A stretch of 64,000 nucleotides of DNA from Symsagittifera roscoffensis. Lineage: Eukaryota; Xenacoelomorpha; Acoela; Convolutidae. The notes under the pieces were generated by a model. It searched no databases. It was given only the letters and a program-made list of their open reading frames with translations, and was not told the DNA's origin. The first letter of the stretch is position 1. Each line of letters begins with the position of its first letter. Made by a program: the position numbers and the translations under genes. Location of the stretch: the NCBI RefSeq assembly GCF_963678635.1, contig NC_087064.1, forward strand, positions 23,550,539-23,614,538, read 5' to 3'. Below, in pieces: positions 46,501 through 55,384 of this stretch.

Positions 46501-49500
46501 TGAAACAGACCTAACTCGCAGGCGAACCCTGTCTTGTCCCTGTCTTGTTTCCTTAATGGTACCTGCCAAAAAGCCGAGCCTAAATCAAGAGTCGTAAAAA
46601 ATTTTGCATCACCTAACTTCGAGAGGCTTTCATCAATTCTAGGTATGGGATAGGCATCCTTCACCGTGACGGAGTTCAGGTATCGAAAGTCACAACAGAA
46701 CCTCAACTGGTCGCCTTTCTTTTTGGCCATCACTACTCCACACGCCCACGGTGACTTGGATGGTTCTATCATGTCATACTCTAGTAACGTCTCGATTTCT
46801 TTTCTACACGCGTCCGATTTGTGTGGGGTCATACGCCTCGCCCCCTCCCTGTGCGGTACCGCGTTTTCCTCAAGTTCTATTTCATGCTCCACAAAATTAC
46901 AACACCCGATATCCGCCTTATGCCTCGAGAAAACTTCTTCGTTCCGCTCTAGTACGTCTTTGATGGCTTCGAGCTGTTCATCTTTCAGTTTGCCCCTCAA
47001 ATGTTCAATCTCCGGCAGAACCGGTTTATCTGTCTGCATCTCATCTAGTGTGGGTCGCTCTGGAAAGTTTGAACAGCTCGACAGCCCATCGTCCGTTTCT
47101 GACTTAAGTGATTTAATTAGGCCTGAAGAATATTTAATTTTTTGCAATCGTCTCAAGATACAAATTTTATCCCTGTGATTGGGACAATCAACAACTTCAT
47201 TTTGTTTTAAGTTCTCAATCGTTTCATATCGAGTTTTAACCGGCAAAGCATATCCCAGTTTCCTCCCTCTCTGTATCGTGATCGGTATGTCAAGGGTATT
47301 CAACAAGACACTGACGCAGAGACCACTCTTCGTTATCGAAAATGATCTTCCTAAAACAGCAGCACTTTGACTATTAGGGTTTGGAACTATACATACTTGC
47401 TTATTGTCACTTAGTTCATTGTAGTTTTTCATCCTCAAGCTCACGATTGCTGCTTCATTAGCTTTTAGCCTCACTCTCCTACTCAAGAATACCGGTGCTT
47501 TGTTTTCATTTGCCATTATCAAATTTACCGGTTTGATTGCGTACCTCCTATCCGGGTTCCGTATCTTGAACATTGCATTATTTAGATCAATCGTTACGTC
47601 GAAATTCCTGATGAAGTCTCTGCCCAAAATGAATTGGTCAGATTCATCCAGGTTTTCTACCACGATGAAGCTCATCCACAGGTTACGTTCTCCCAAATTG
47701 AGGGCTATTATCGGCGTCCTGCCTAGCACCCGAAGGGCCCCTTTGTTCGCAGCTGACAGCCGTATTCTCGAGTCTATCAAATCATCTTTATTGAAGCCCA
47801 TTCGCTCCCAAGTCTCAATTGGTATGACACTCAAGACCGCTCCCGTGTCAAGTAACCCACGTAACTGAGTCTTCTTTCCACTTATGTCCAACACGTGCCC
47901 TGTCACGTCTGCTTCCGTTCCGATGTGCATTGCATCTTCTTCAAGCATAGCACAGTGTCCAATCGATCTTACTTTCAATTCCTCCTTCCCTACATAGATT
48001 TGTCCAATCAGGTCTTCGTCGCATGTTATCATCGTCTTGGTATAGATGTTGATTCCATCTATGTTTAGCATAACCTCGTGTGGACCGTAAGCTTCAGTGT
48101 ATCTGTTATCAACACGTACCGACTTGCTGCCCCCTCTCGTGAGTAGTGCCCTGAGCGCTCTAGAAGTAGTTCGTGGACTTATTCCACTCAAGTAGTCTGC
48201 ATACACGTCAATGTGCATTAACGTCTGGTCGCTCGGCTCGCTCAAGTTTCTAGTCACCTCGTGGCCGCCCACTGTGATTATCGACATTATTCTTGCTCCG
48301 ATTTTCGATATTCCAAAGGGTTTACCTGTCACCATTTTCACGGTGTTACAATTCCCGTTCTTTGTTGAGCCCGTGCTAGCCTCTGGTACTACGTTCGTTC
48401 CGGTTAGTGCTTCGTTAAAATTCTGTCTCTCGATCTCCAACTTTAGTCGTTGCTCTATTTCTTTCGCAGCCAGATCTTGTTTCACTTTGGCAATTGCTTC
48501 CGTCGCCGCTCTCTCATAATTTATCTCTAGAGAGCTCCCGGCCGCGGACTCTAACGCACCGCTAACATGTGTTACAGCTTTCACTGTCTTCGTCGGCAAT
48601 TCGGTGTTTGGTGCCCCTAAGTTCCTAGATTCGAACTCGTTTTGCCTGTTCCGCTGATTCTGCACCGCCGCTAATGCCAACTTATGTTTGGGGTGATTCT
48701 GGTCCTTGACCGCTTCCCAGAACAAGGGACAATCCATTCTGAAGTGCCCCTCCTGGTTACAGAAAAAACATCTGGCGCCTATCTTGATGATTAAGCCATT
48801 ATAGTACTCGTGTTCCTCCATCTGACTCATGTCCTCCTCATCCGGTGCATAACCTAGGCTCTTCATGCCTTGTTTGTACGTTGTGCAGTCAGCCACATGA
48901 TGATCCGCTGACCCGCAGTTCGCGCATGATCTGCGCTTATCCATATCATCTCTAGGTTTGTACCATGATGACCTCTGGGGTTGGCTTCCCCCTTGCGTGT
49001 TCCTGTTTTCAGAATATGAGTATTTCTTAGGTTTCATCAGCATGTATTCTCTTGATTTCTGTCTCATTTCTTCTGGGGTGGGTGCGCTGTCCTTCGACAA
49101 CGTGTAGTATGTTGCTAACATTGTCCTTAAGTCATCACTTTTCACCCCATCAATGAACTTCGAGGCAATGCTAAAGTTCCGTCTGTTTGTCGACTCCTCT
49201 GGGTCACTCCTCCTTCTCAAGCTCTCGAGGTCATCTAGGAACCGATCTATTGACTCGTCGTCCCTCTGTCTCCTTTTTTCAAATCGCATCATCGCTTGAT
49301 GACCCTTCATGCCTGAGCCGAATCTGTTCAACAGTATTTCAAAGATTTTGTCCGAGGTGTCGCGTTCTTCTTCTTTCTTCGCAACCACACACTTTAATGC
49401 CGTGCCTTCTAAATTGCTGAGTATGGCTGTACACGCTTGTCTTTCGTCACTCAAGTTATCTTGCTCTAGATGTAGTCTCATCACTTCCACCCAAGTGTCA

Positions 49501-50810
49501 ATGCATCCATCGGAGTCATCTTTGAATTCTTTTGGCTTCTTGAATGTTTTTCTTGATTTTCCCTCTCTCCTGTCGCTCGAGTCAGTGTTCCTCGTGGCGA
49601 AGGCCTCTAGAGTCCTGTTCATCATCTCCCAAGTGCTGGCCCATGTCATAGCATCCGGTCCTGAGTTGCTGTTGGCTGTTGAATCTCCCGGACCAGTCGT
49701 CGTGTTCGACGTTCCACTCTTCATTATTGTTTTCGCAGCTGTTGGTGCTATGCTTATCGCATCCCTGGGTATGGGCAACGGTGTCGATTGCCGTTTGTTT
49801 CTTTGTGGTTCTACAAAATCAACTCTGGTGCCTTGCGTGCGATCCGCTGCCGGTCTCTCTTGTGGTGTAGAACCTCTCAAGATTGCATCCAACTTCGCCT
49901 GTATTGCACACGAACTCTCTGCTTGACTCTTGCTCATTGTGTCCATTCTCCTTTCCAGGCTCCCTAATTGGCTGTTAACATCATCATATCGGTTCTTCAA
50001 CTGTTGCATGTCTGTTTTGATGTTCTTTTCTCGTTCTTCATTGGTGGCCTCTACCTTGTCTGACATTTCCTTGAGTCTCTCCTCTGTTGCTTTGGCTAGG
50101 TTAAAATAACTGTCTAGATACTCGTGCTTGTTGTATCTTATCTCCTTTTTTATCACCTCTCTGTCTTCTTCACTGTTCTTAAGTCTTTTGTCGATCTGAT
50201 TTAATTTCGCCAACAAATCGCCCAGCTCAATGGTAGTCTCTTCAGGGTCAGCCGTGGGTTTCTCTTCGGCCATAGCCTCTGCTTTAGCTTGTTCCTCATT
50301 CTGGCCGGTTTCTGTCGCTTTCGTGCTCACTGTACCAAATGTTCGTGCTCTTTCTGCTTTTGGCTCTTCAGTCACGTTTTCTCTCGTTTTTATTCCGAAC
50401 ATTATTCCCAATTTTTCCGTAAAAGATGTCCTCTTTACTTGAGAGTCTTCTTTTACCGTTTCTTCGATGTTGCCTATTGCATCTTCCGCGTCATCTATCG
50501 GTGAGAACTCTATGGGTTTCTGGTTCGATTCCTCTGTATTGGGCATTGGAGTTGACTCTGTCGCCATCTTCCCTGTTTCATCCACACTTTGATCGGGTGT
50601 CTCTAGATCAATCTCGATGGTGGGTCCTACTCTCTCCCCTTCCGTGCCCTCTTTCGTCCTGTTCTCCGCTGTACTCCTTGTGCTGACCATGTTAACTGAA
50701 AAGTTCTTCTTTGTTATCTTCGGACCCATTGGTGTTGCTTTGCGTAGCGACGAATTATACCTTGCTTCGGTCGATCTTTTTTCAGCTACCGGTACCCTGC
50801 TCCGCCTCAT
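43524..50810 (-). CDS. Copy 2 gag-pol polyprotein (frameshifted in integrase)
   Basis: A 2,428-codon frame. Gag: disordered N terminus, coiled coil at about 205-310, capsid-like helices at about 430-590, CCHC knuckles near residues 627 and 678. Pol: aspartic protease LLDTGAV with Asp near 988, RT with FGLCNATATFQ and YVDD near 1474, RNase H with LDTDAS near 1620, an acidic linker, integrase HHCC near 2160-2200 and DDE catalytic residues near 2230, 2287 and 2325. The protease-RT-RNase H-integrase order and motifs are those of Ty3/Gypsy elements (Metaviridae). Gag and pol share one frame with no stop or shift between them. After GRERAMPLI (near 43,675) a 2-bp deletion relative to copy 1 shifts the frame, so the last roughly 45 residues are out-of-frame. 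Homology continues at 43,615-43,406, where a second 1-bp loss restores the original frame. Confidence 0.92.
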   Translation of the reverse strand: MRRSRVPVAEKRSTEARYNSSLRKATPMGPKITKKNFSVNMVSTRSTAENRTKEGTEGERVGPTIEIDLETPDQSVDETGKMATESTPMPNTEESNQKPIEFSPIDDAEDAIGNIEETVKEDSQVKRTSFTEKLGIMFGIKTRENVTEEPKAERARTFGTVSTKATETGQNEEQAKAEAMAEEKPTADPEETTIELGDLLAKLNQIDKRLKNSEEDREVIKKEIRYNKHEYLDSYFNLAKATEERLKEMSDKVEATNEEREKNIKTDMQQLKNRYDDVNSQLGSLERRMDTMSKSQAESSCAIQAKLDAILRGSTPQERPAADRTQGTRVDFVEPQRNKRQSTPLPIPRDAISIAPTAAKTIMKSGTSNTTTGPGDSTANSNSGPDAMTWASTWEMMNRTLEAFATRNTDSSDRREGKSRKTFKKPKEFKDDSDGCIDTWVEVMRLHLEQDNLSDERQACTAILSNLEGTALKCVVAKKEEERDTSDKIFEILLNRFGSGMKGHQAMMRFEKRRQRDDESIDRFLDDLESLRRRSDPEESTNRRNFSIASKFIDGVKSDDLRTMLATYYTLSKDSAPTPEEMRQKSREYMLMKPKKYSYSENRNTQGGSQPQRSSWYKPRDDMDKRRSCANCGSADHHVADCTTYKQGMKSLGYAPDEEDMSQMEEHEYYNGLIIKIGARCFFCNQEGHFRMDCPLFWEAVKDQNHPKHKLALAAVQNQRNRQNEFESRNLGAPNTELPTKTVKAVTHVSGALESAAGSSLEINYERAATEAIAKVKQDLAAKEIEQRLKLEIERQNFNEALTGTNVVPEASTGSTKNGNCNTVKMVTGKPFGISKIGARIMSIITVGGHEVTRNLSEPSDQTLMHIDVYADYLSGISPRTTSRALRALLTRGGSKSVRVDNRYTEAYGPHEVMLNIDGINIYTKTMITCDEDLIGQIYVGKEELKVRSIGHCAMLEEDAMHIGTEADVTGHVLDISGKKTQLRGLLDTGAVLSVIPIETWERMGFNKDDLIDSRIRLSAANKGALRVLGRTPIIALNLGERNLWMSFIVVENLDESDQFILGRDFIRNFDVTIDLNNAMFKIRNPDRRYAIKPVNLIMANENKAPVFLSRRVRLKANEAAIVSLRMKNYNELSDNKQVCIVPNPNSQSAAVLGRSFSITKSGLCVSVLLNTLDIPITIQRGRKLGYALPVKTRYETIENLKQNEVVDCPNHRDKICILRRLQKIKYSSGLIKSLKSETDDGLSSCSNFPERPTLDEMQTDKPVLPEIEHLRGKLKDEQLEAIKDVLERNEEVFSRHKADIGCCNFVEHEIELEENAVPHREGARRMTPHKSDACRKEIETLLEYDMIEPSKSPWACGVVMAKKKGDQLRFCCDFRYLNSVTVKDAYPIPRIDESLSKLGDAKFFTTLDLGSAFWQVPLRKQDRDKTGFACELGLFQWKRMPFGLCNATATFQRLMAHALIGVTKKYGNLVMCYVDDVVIATPTLEDHIERLDEVFACMKRSGLKCKPSKCEILKDSIKYLGRMVDKHGIRPDPDAVEAVLTWKSPKTEHQLMSFLGFANYYREFIKGYADKVYPMQQLMRHKGKKFTWNNAAEESFQRIKKELCEAPVLGMPTEKGMYVLDTDASVVAISGVLQQEQEWNGKTVLRPIAYGSKVLSDTEMKYGAPKAEMFAVVTFVEKYRAYLGSEPFKLRVDNRALSWLKTYSMDQSYIGRWIVRLDGYNMIIEHRTRDKHQNADSLSKKTEFYERQEQREADRPEIKDGFSFMDKETYDSLPLTRWLDKSGKPIEDHPELPKESLEKTILKKSRGIPVGIMLKSKIVRETLKAKGHDLTQVEEGTVQIDEDLMRLLEKLSDDKPVIQGKSQEAPELTILRREKTVNNTDISKGITTDSKEVVRSLVEKIPEKILEQTKVRDKKVTFREEIEHLGLDQESGEWSRFMEEDETGEGKLSGERKEWDEDSDESSEDQDSLCMILAEEKMRQHDRELQTDPSSGTYNLEMQEVRGGTELEKIAVSRKPLRELSCNSNVRTNLVPEDDMKIMKRIICVKLSDDIHNPGEMNGQIMALKEHVKARYRLSDLIRAQKNDKMTSNLSKWIHSGVKEKGELEEDSYKILSQFYKEKRDLLYHTAEGVVACKRRDEEKILHKHNLIILPQLYQTEVLFRSHDQMGHQGIDKVQQRILHRFDWPGMRKACERWVNACLACLQVKDPRKMKFPLKSVESSEFNEVVQIDHQKICMTESGYNQILVIIDHFTKLAEAVPCQTASAEETCDHLITHWISRYGCPMTFQSDNGKAFVGDLTKELMKRSHIAQAHSTTYHPQTNGLVERQNRTLVNMLRVYCSRYMTDWDKYLPQVVGAYNSTQHSTTGISPFMMLTGRERAMPLILLSGVRGEEDVASSIREGSDQKTTRAERAMSEKHGTSANEATQEI

Positions 50811-51039
50811 TATTTACAATTGTTATTATTTACAATATTATTATCTACAAAAATTCTATTCTAAGGTTTAAAAACTCCAAGGAAAAAGAAATTAATAATT
50901 CGCTAAAAACAATTTTTCTTGAACTCTTGTAAGCTCTTTTCGTGTTAGGTTAGGATAGGGAACGTGTTGTTATACTTGGTGCTTCAACCTAACCTATTAC
51001 TTTTGTAGTACCCCCTTCCTAATGCTGTTCCAAGACTTT

Positions 51040-51715
51040 CTCTTTACCGTCCCAAGACCGTTCAGCGTTGTCCCAGTACTTCTCGTTGGTACCTTTAGAC
51101 CAGCGTCCCAAGACCAATGGCCCAAGGCTAACGTCCCAAGACCAACGTCCCAAGACTAACGTCCCAAGACCAATGTCCCAAGACTAACGTCCCAAGACCA
51201 ATGGCCCAAGACTAATGTCCCAAGACTAACGTCCCAAGACCAATGTCCCAAGACTAATGTCCCAAGACCAATGGCCCAAGACCAACGTCCCAAGACTAAC
51301 GTCCCAAGACCAATGGCCCAAGACTAATGTCCCAAGACCAATGGCCCAAGACCAACGTCCCAAGACTAATGGCCCAAGACCAACGTCCCAAGACTAACGT
51401 CCCAAGACCAATAGTCCAAGACCAATGTCCCAAGACTAACGTCCCAAGACCAATGGCCCAAGACTAATGTCCCAAGACTAACGTCCCAAGACCAATGTCC
51501 CAAGACCAATGTCCCAAGACCAATGGCCCAAGACTAATGTCCCAAGACTAACGTCCCAAGACCAATGTCCCAAGACCAATGTCCCAAGACCGCTTCGTAC
51601 CAAGACTGCTCTGGTCCAAGACTGCCCCAAAGTTGCACTGTCCCAAGACTGTGTTGCTCCAAGACTGTCCCCAGACTGCAATGTCCCTAGACTAGTTCGG
51701 TACTGTCCCAAGACT
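51040..51715. repeat. 14-bp minisatellite in the copy 2 leader
   Basis: The core unit on the + strand is GTCCCAAGACYAAY, with GGCCCAAGAC variants. About 35 regular units run from roughly 51,104 to 51,592, flanked by irregular units on both sides. On the element's sense strand the unit is G-rich (GTCTTGGGAC). Confidence 0.92.
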
Positions 51716-53189
51716 CGTTACTGAGTGTCTGGATATAGGATTTCTTTCTTCTTCGTTGTAGGGACTCCTTGGTTGTCTGTACCTTGTACCACCACTCAAG
51801 CTCTAGTGAAAATTTTCCCAAAAACCCTCTCTTGGTTGCCAAATCTGGCCCCCCCTTTATTAGTTACCTCTTTTTGAATGTTCCCAGCGATTGGGAGCCA
51901 CAACTTGTGTGCAGGTATCTTGTGATCACCTGTTTGTATTAAAAACCAATCGCAAATCTTCCCCAAAACGCAACAATGTCTATAGAAAAAATAAAATTCT
52001 GTACCGAAAAAATAACAAAACAGAGTAATCGACCCACCTAAAATTCAAAGGAGACAAATGTCAACCTTCTTTCAAAAAAAATGTCTGGTACCTAATTGCC
52101 ACGCGTTTTCCTCCCCCCACTAGTTGTCTTATGAGGTGTCACGAAAACTGTCTATATCCGTTCCCCCCTACCGATCCAACCAGCGTACCAATCTTAACTC
52201 GAGATAAGTTTTGGATGTCCACCTATTGTTATCACGCGTGTTGATGGCTAATGTAACTAAATCAACGATGTCGATTAACTAGTTACTCTAATTCCCCCCT
52301 TTTTACAATTTACAACCGCCAACCTCTAACCTAACCAGCCCCCCTGCTAACCTCCCCCCTGTTTAGCCCCCCTCTTAAGCCAAAAAATCCCTTAAGCGCC
52401 GGGTGCTAAACCTCTCTTGAGAAAACCGTAGACCTGTTTCCAGGTCTGCTTGAGTAAAAACTGTTTCAAAACGATGGGACTCCGCTTATCCAATTTTACA
52501 CTTATTTCCTATAATGTAATGTGGATTCTAACGATACCCGTTGTCCGACTTGAGAACACCCCTGTGCGTCCTCTTGTAGTGGCCCTGTGCTGGTTGTCTC
52601 TGTTCTGCCCTTGACAGCAGACCCACTTTCCCACTCGACTGGTCACCTCTTCCACTCAAGCCTCCTGGTGGTCCGTTTCGATCCTTGTGAACCTCTTTCC
52701 CACTCGACTGGTCACCCTTTCCAGTCAAGTCTCCTAGTGGTCCGGTTGGGTCGCAATCTATCTAAAAACCCTTAACAACGCCCCCCACTCGGGCACCCTA
52801 CCAAGGTCACTGGTTTAAATTGCGAGATTGATCGAAACGATCGGTCTTGTAAAACAGTATGTGTATACTATTTAATTAATACAAAGGTTCGATCCAACTA
52901 ATTTGGTATCAAAGTCACTGTCTTTTTTCGTTTTATAGTTTTTGTTCCTATTTGTTTTCCTTTTTTGCTCGTGTTTTTGTCCCCCTCGTTGCCCCCCTTT
53001 ACTCGGTTAGCTAAGCCTCGTTCGGAGAGCGTACCAGGAAGTTTTCTTGAGTTTTCTTAAAAAGCTATCACGGTACAACCGGAAGGTTTACACGTTCCCG
53101 CTGAACCGTACCACCGGTACTCTAGAATGGGCATGTAGCCCGGAGCTGTGTCAAGTGGGTTCGACTCCGTAGTCATGATGTCGTAAAAA

Positions 53190-53204
53190 CACCCAGGAGC
53201 GCCA
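53190..53204 (-). promoter_or_regulatory. Candidate primer-binding site
   Basis: In element orientation TGGCGCTCCTGGGTG begins 11 bases after the 5' LTR end. TGG plus a stem-like sequence is the form expected of a complement to a tRNA 3' end. The distance is longer than usual and I cannot assign the tRNA. Confidence 0.35.
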
Positions 53205-53215
53205 TAAAAACACTA

Positions 53216-54102
53216 TGTAACAGTCGCCTACTTTAGTCACATATGAGGCTTAAGAAAAATAGGCCCTATAACCATTGGCTCAAGAGTCAGGGACACTATC
53301 TCTTGTGTTTTTCCGCCTCAAGAACGGTCGGAGCCAATTCGGTTCGCTTGCGACATGAGACTGGAACCCATTACAGCTTAAAGGCCACTACCAAAATACC
53401 CCCCCACTCTAGAAATAAAAACGTCCCCATACTTAGGTCTCGGGATACCCAAAATACATGAACGCCGTTAAAAACCGGGTCGGAACAATCCGCTTAGTTA
53501 CTTTTTATTGGACAGTGGAACTTTGATCCATTTCAGATGGATCAACCTAAAACTCGCCTTATCTCAACATAACTATCATAAAATACACTCGAGAAATTTA
53601 AATTGGAACTTACATATCGACGCACTCGAGTATGAGGAGTAAGTTATGACTGAGCAGCTTGAGAATTAACTAATATAACTAAATAAGTTTTAAGGCCAAT
53701 TAGTTTCAATAACGAAAGTAAGTTCTGTCTCAAGAATTGAAGTTTTCGTTTGGACCATTAGGACACTCGAGTAGTCCTCTATTCCGTTGAAGGTCCACAC
53801 TATTCCATTCGAATAGTGATCTTTCCTCAAGTCAATGTTGTTTTCTCCTGTTTTCGGGATAAGACAGCTCTACTCTCTTGATATTTCGTATCGAGAAATT
53901 GCGAACAGCAATTTCCTGCCTTTTTCTTGAGTAGTTTCCCGCAATTGTTAATTCGGGTGTTCTGATTTCTGACTTTTCCATTTTCAGTTGGTTCGAGAAA
54001 ATTGAGCATGACATGCTCAATTCGAATTTTGCAAAATTAAAATTTCACTCCAAAATTGCGTATTTCTCAAGGTCAAACCCCTAGACATGACCGACTGGCA
54101 CA
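53216..54102 (-). repeat. Copy 2 5' LTR
   Basis: A direct-repeat partner of 31,370-32,255. In element orientation it begins TGTGCC and ends TGTTACA. Its outer edge abuts PLE sequence starting CTGCGGCAG. Confidence 0.93.
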
Positions 54103-54690
54103 CTGCGGCAGTATGTTCACAAACCGTTTTTGTCATTCATTGGATGTATCTCCGTTCTTACCGGTATTTCTTTTCTCAGTGCAAACTCGTACGCTTCCAG
54201 CCATGGGTTTGCCAGAATTACAGCGAGGTAAGCAACCATTGCTGAACCATTCCTTTGCAGATACCATGAATCATTACTCTTGAATCATACTTTGCTGACA
54301 GCCATTTTCAAAAGCCTTTTCATGATTGCTCTTTGAATTTCAGGAGGAGACACTTGGCTGTACAGCTTCTTTAAGGCAAGTTCAATTACTTGCTTCAGGG
54401 GAACATTAGTGTACAAAGTTTTCACATCAAGAGATTTTATGGTTTCGTCCGGATCTTGAGCAATGTTTTCAATTGTTTCTCTGGCATCTTTAGTATTGGT
54501 TTCTATATTCGCTCCATCGATGTCAAAAAATTTTGCAAGCGTTTTGTTAAGATTCTCATACGATCTGGCCGGAAGTGATAGTACTGGTCGTAGGGGTGTA
54601 TCAGCCTTGTGTACTCTAGCTAAACCGTACAAACGGGAGAGTTGCCCGCCTGTTGACCTCATCTTAGAATATAATTGATCACTTGCTCCT
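54103..54690 (-). mobile_element. Penelope-like element RT fragment, upstream palm region
   Basis: The - strand encodes PLE RT motifs LYGLARVHKADTPLRPVLSL, SLDVKTLYTNVPLKQVIELA and then a motif-B-like GSAMVAYLAVILANPWLEA. It continues the PLE cut by copy 2. An in-frame TGA near 54,116 on the - strand lies where the 4.7-kb copy has TGC (Cys). Confidence 0.8.
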
Positions 54691-55066
54691 TGAAATTTAT
54701 TTCAATTTGCTAATAAAGTATTTTATTTTAAAATAAAATTCCAATAATTTTTTGACTGTTTAATAAGATGAAGGATTTTTGAAGTGACTTCGGTTACCAT
54801 GATAATTTCTGACCTGATTTATCTAAAAACAAAAGAAGAAAAAAATTACAGGCGGCTCTCTCTCCAATTCACATTACTGGCAACGGAAAATTCACGTTTG
54901 TCGTAAGCATTTGTTAATGATCATCTTCAGCTCAGTTGTTTTCTTATCTTTAAGGCGTGTTTGTCGCCTCTATCGATCAGCTCCTTTATTTCCTTCAATT
55001 TTGCTCCTTTAATTAATCCCTTCAATCAGATCGATATTGTGTAACTAGTGTGTTTTGTTGTTTCAG

Positions 55067-55173
55067 TTAACTAGTTTAATGGCAGCGCTTGCCCCTTTTG
55101 GAACTGACTCACAACCGAATACGCGGGCTATTCTAAAAGGAGGCAAGCTGATGTATGTACCATCCTATACCAG
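55067..55173 (+). CDS. Host gene exon 1 (translation start)
   Basis: A splice acceptor (TGTTTTGTTGTTTCAG, ending at 55,066) is followed 12 bases later by ATG at 55,079. The coding part is 95 bp and encodes MAALAPFGTDSQ, then a KGGKLMYVPSYT-like end. It closes with a donor CAG/GTAAAT at 55,174. It ends after two bases of a codon (AG), and exon 2 begins with the third base (T), giving Ser in an unbroken frame. An acceptor so close to the ATG means either an upstream 5' UTR exon or spliced-leader trans-splicing; the window does not tell which. Confidence 0.65.
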
Positions 55174-55384
55174 GTAAATATTATTTTCAGCTAATCCTTT
55201 TTAGAGTTGAATTATCAATAAGATCGGATATTGGAGTATATTTTTCAATACAAACTTGGTTTCCTAAGTGTTTTTGATTATTCTAATCATTGTGTGATAG
55301 CTTGGATGCTTCCGGTCGTTACTGAATAAAAAAAAGCATGTTATGAACTCGTAGTTATTTTTCTAACTTTGTACCATTCGTTCC

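Larger units (their letters stand above)
50811..53215 (-). promoter_or_regulatory. Copy 2 5' leader
   Basis: A 2.4-kb untranslated region between the 5' LTR and gag. It holds a 14-bp minisatellite (about 51,040-51,715), short TTAGGTTAGG and AACCTAACC stretches near 50,945, 50,990 and 52,325, several C-rich runs on the + strand, and a candidate primer-binding site next to the LTR. I see no gene; short frames in the repeat array are products of its periodicity. Confidence 0.6.
31370..54102 (-). mobile_element. Giant LTR retroelement copy 2 (22.7 kb, probably recent)
   Basis: It is bounded by direct repeats of 886-887 bp, which I read by eye as differing by one substitution and one 1-bp C-run indel. 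In element orientation the order is 5' LTR (53,216-54,102), leader with a minisatellite, gag-pol-macro (50,810-42,012), spacer with 20-bp repeats, a 2,947-codon ORF2 (41,539-32,696), 3' UTR, polypurine tract and 3' LTR. It sits inside a PLE copy: the flanks ACTTGCCTG and CTGCGGCAG correspond to ACTTACCTGCGG in the uninterrupted PLE, sharing CTG as a short possible target duplication. Near-identical LTRs and an intact ORF2 imply recent insertion. Two frameshifts in integrase would disable this copy unless they are assembly errors. Confidence 0.92.

Noticed and set aside
50940-51000. TTAGG telomere-like repeats
   Set aside because: Only two or three units occur at each place; too short to indicate telomeric DNA.
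51040-51715. CRISPR-like regular repeats
   Set aside because: The 14-bp units are directly adjacent with no unique spacers, in a eukaryotic retroelement leader; this is a minisatellite.
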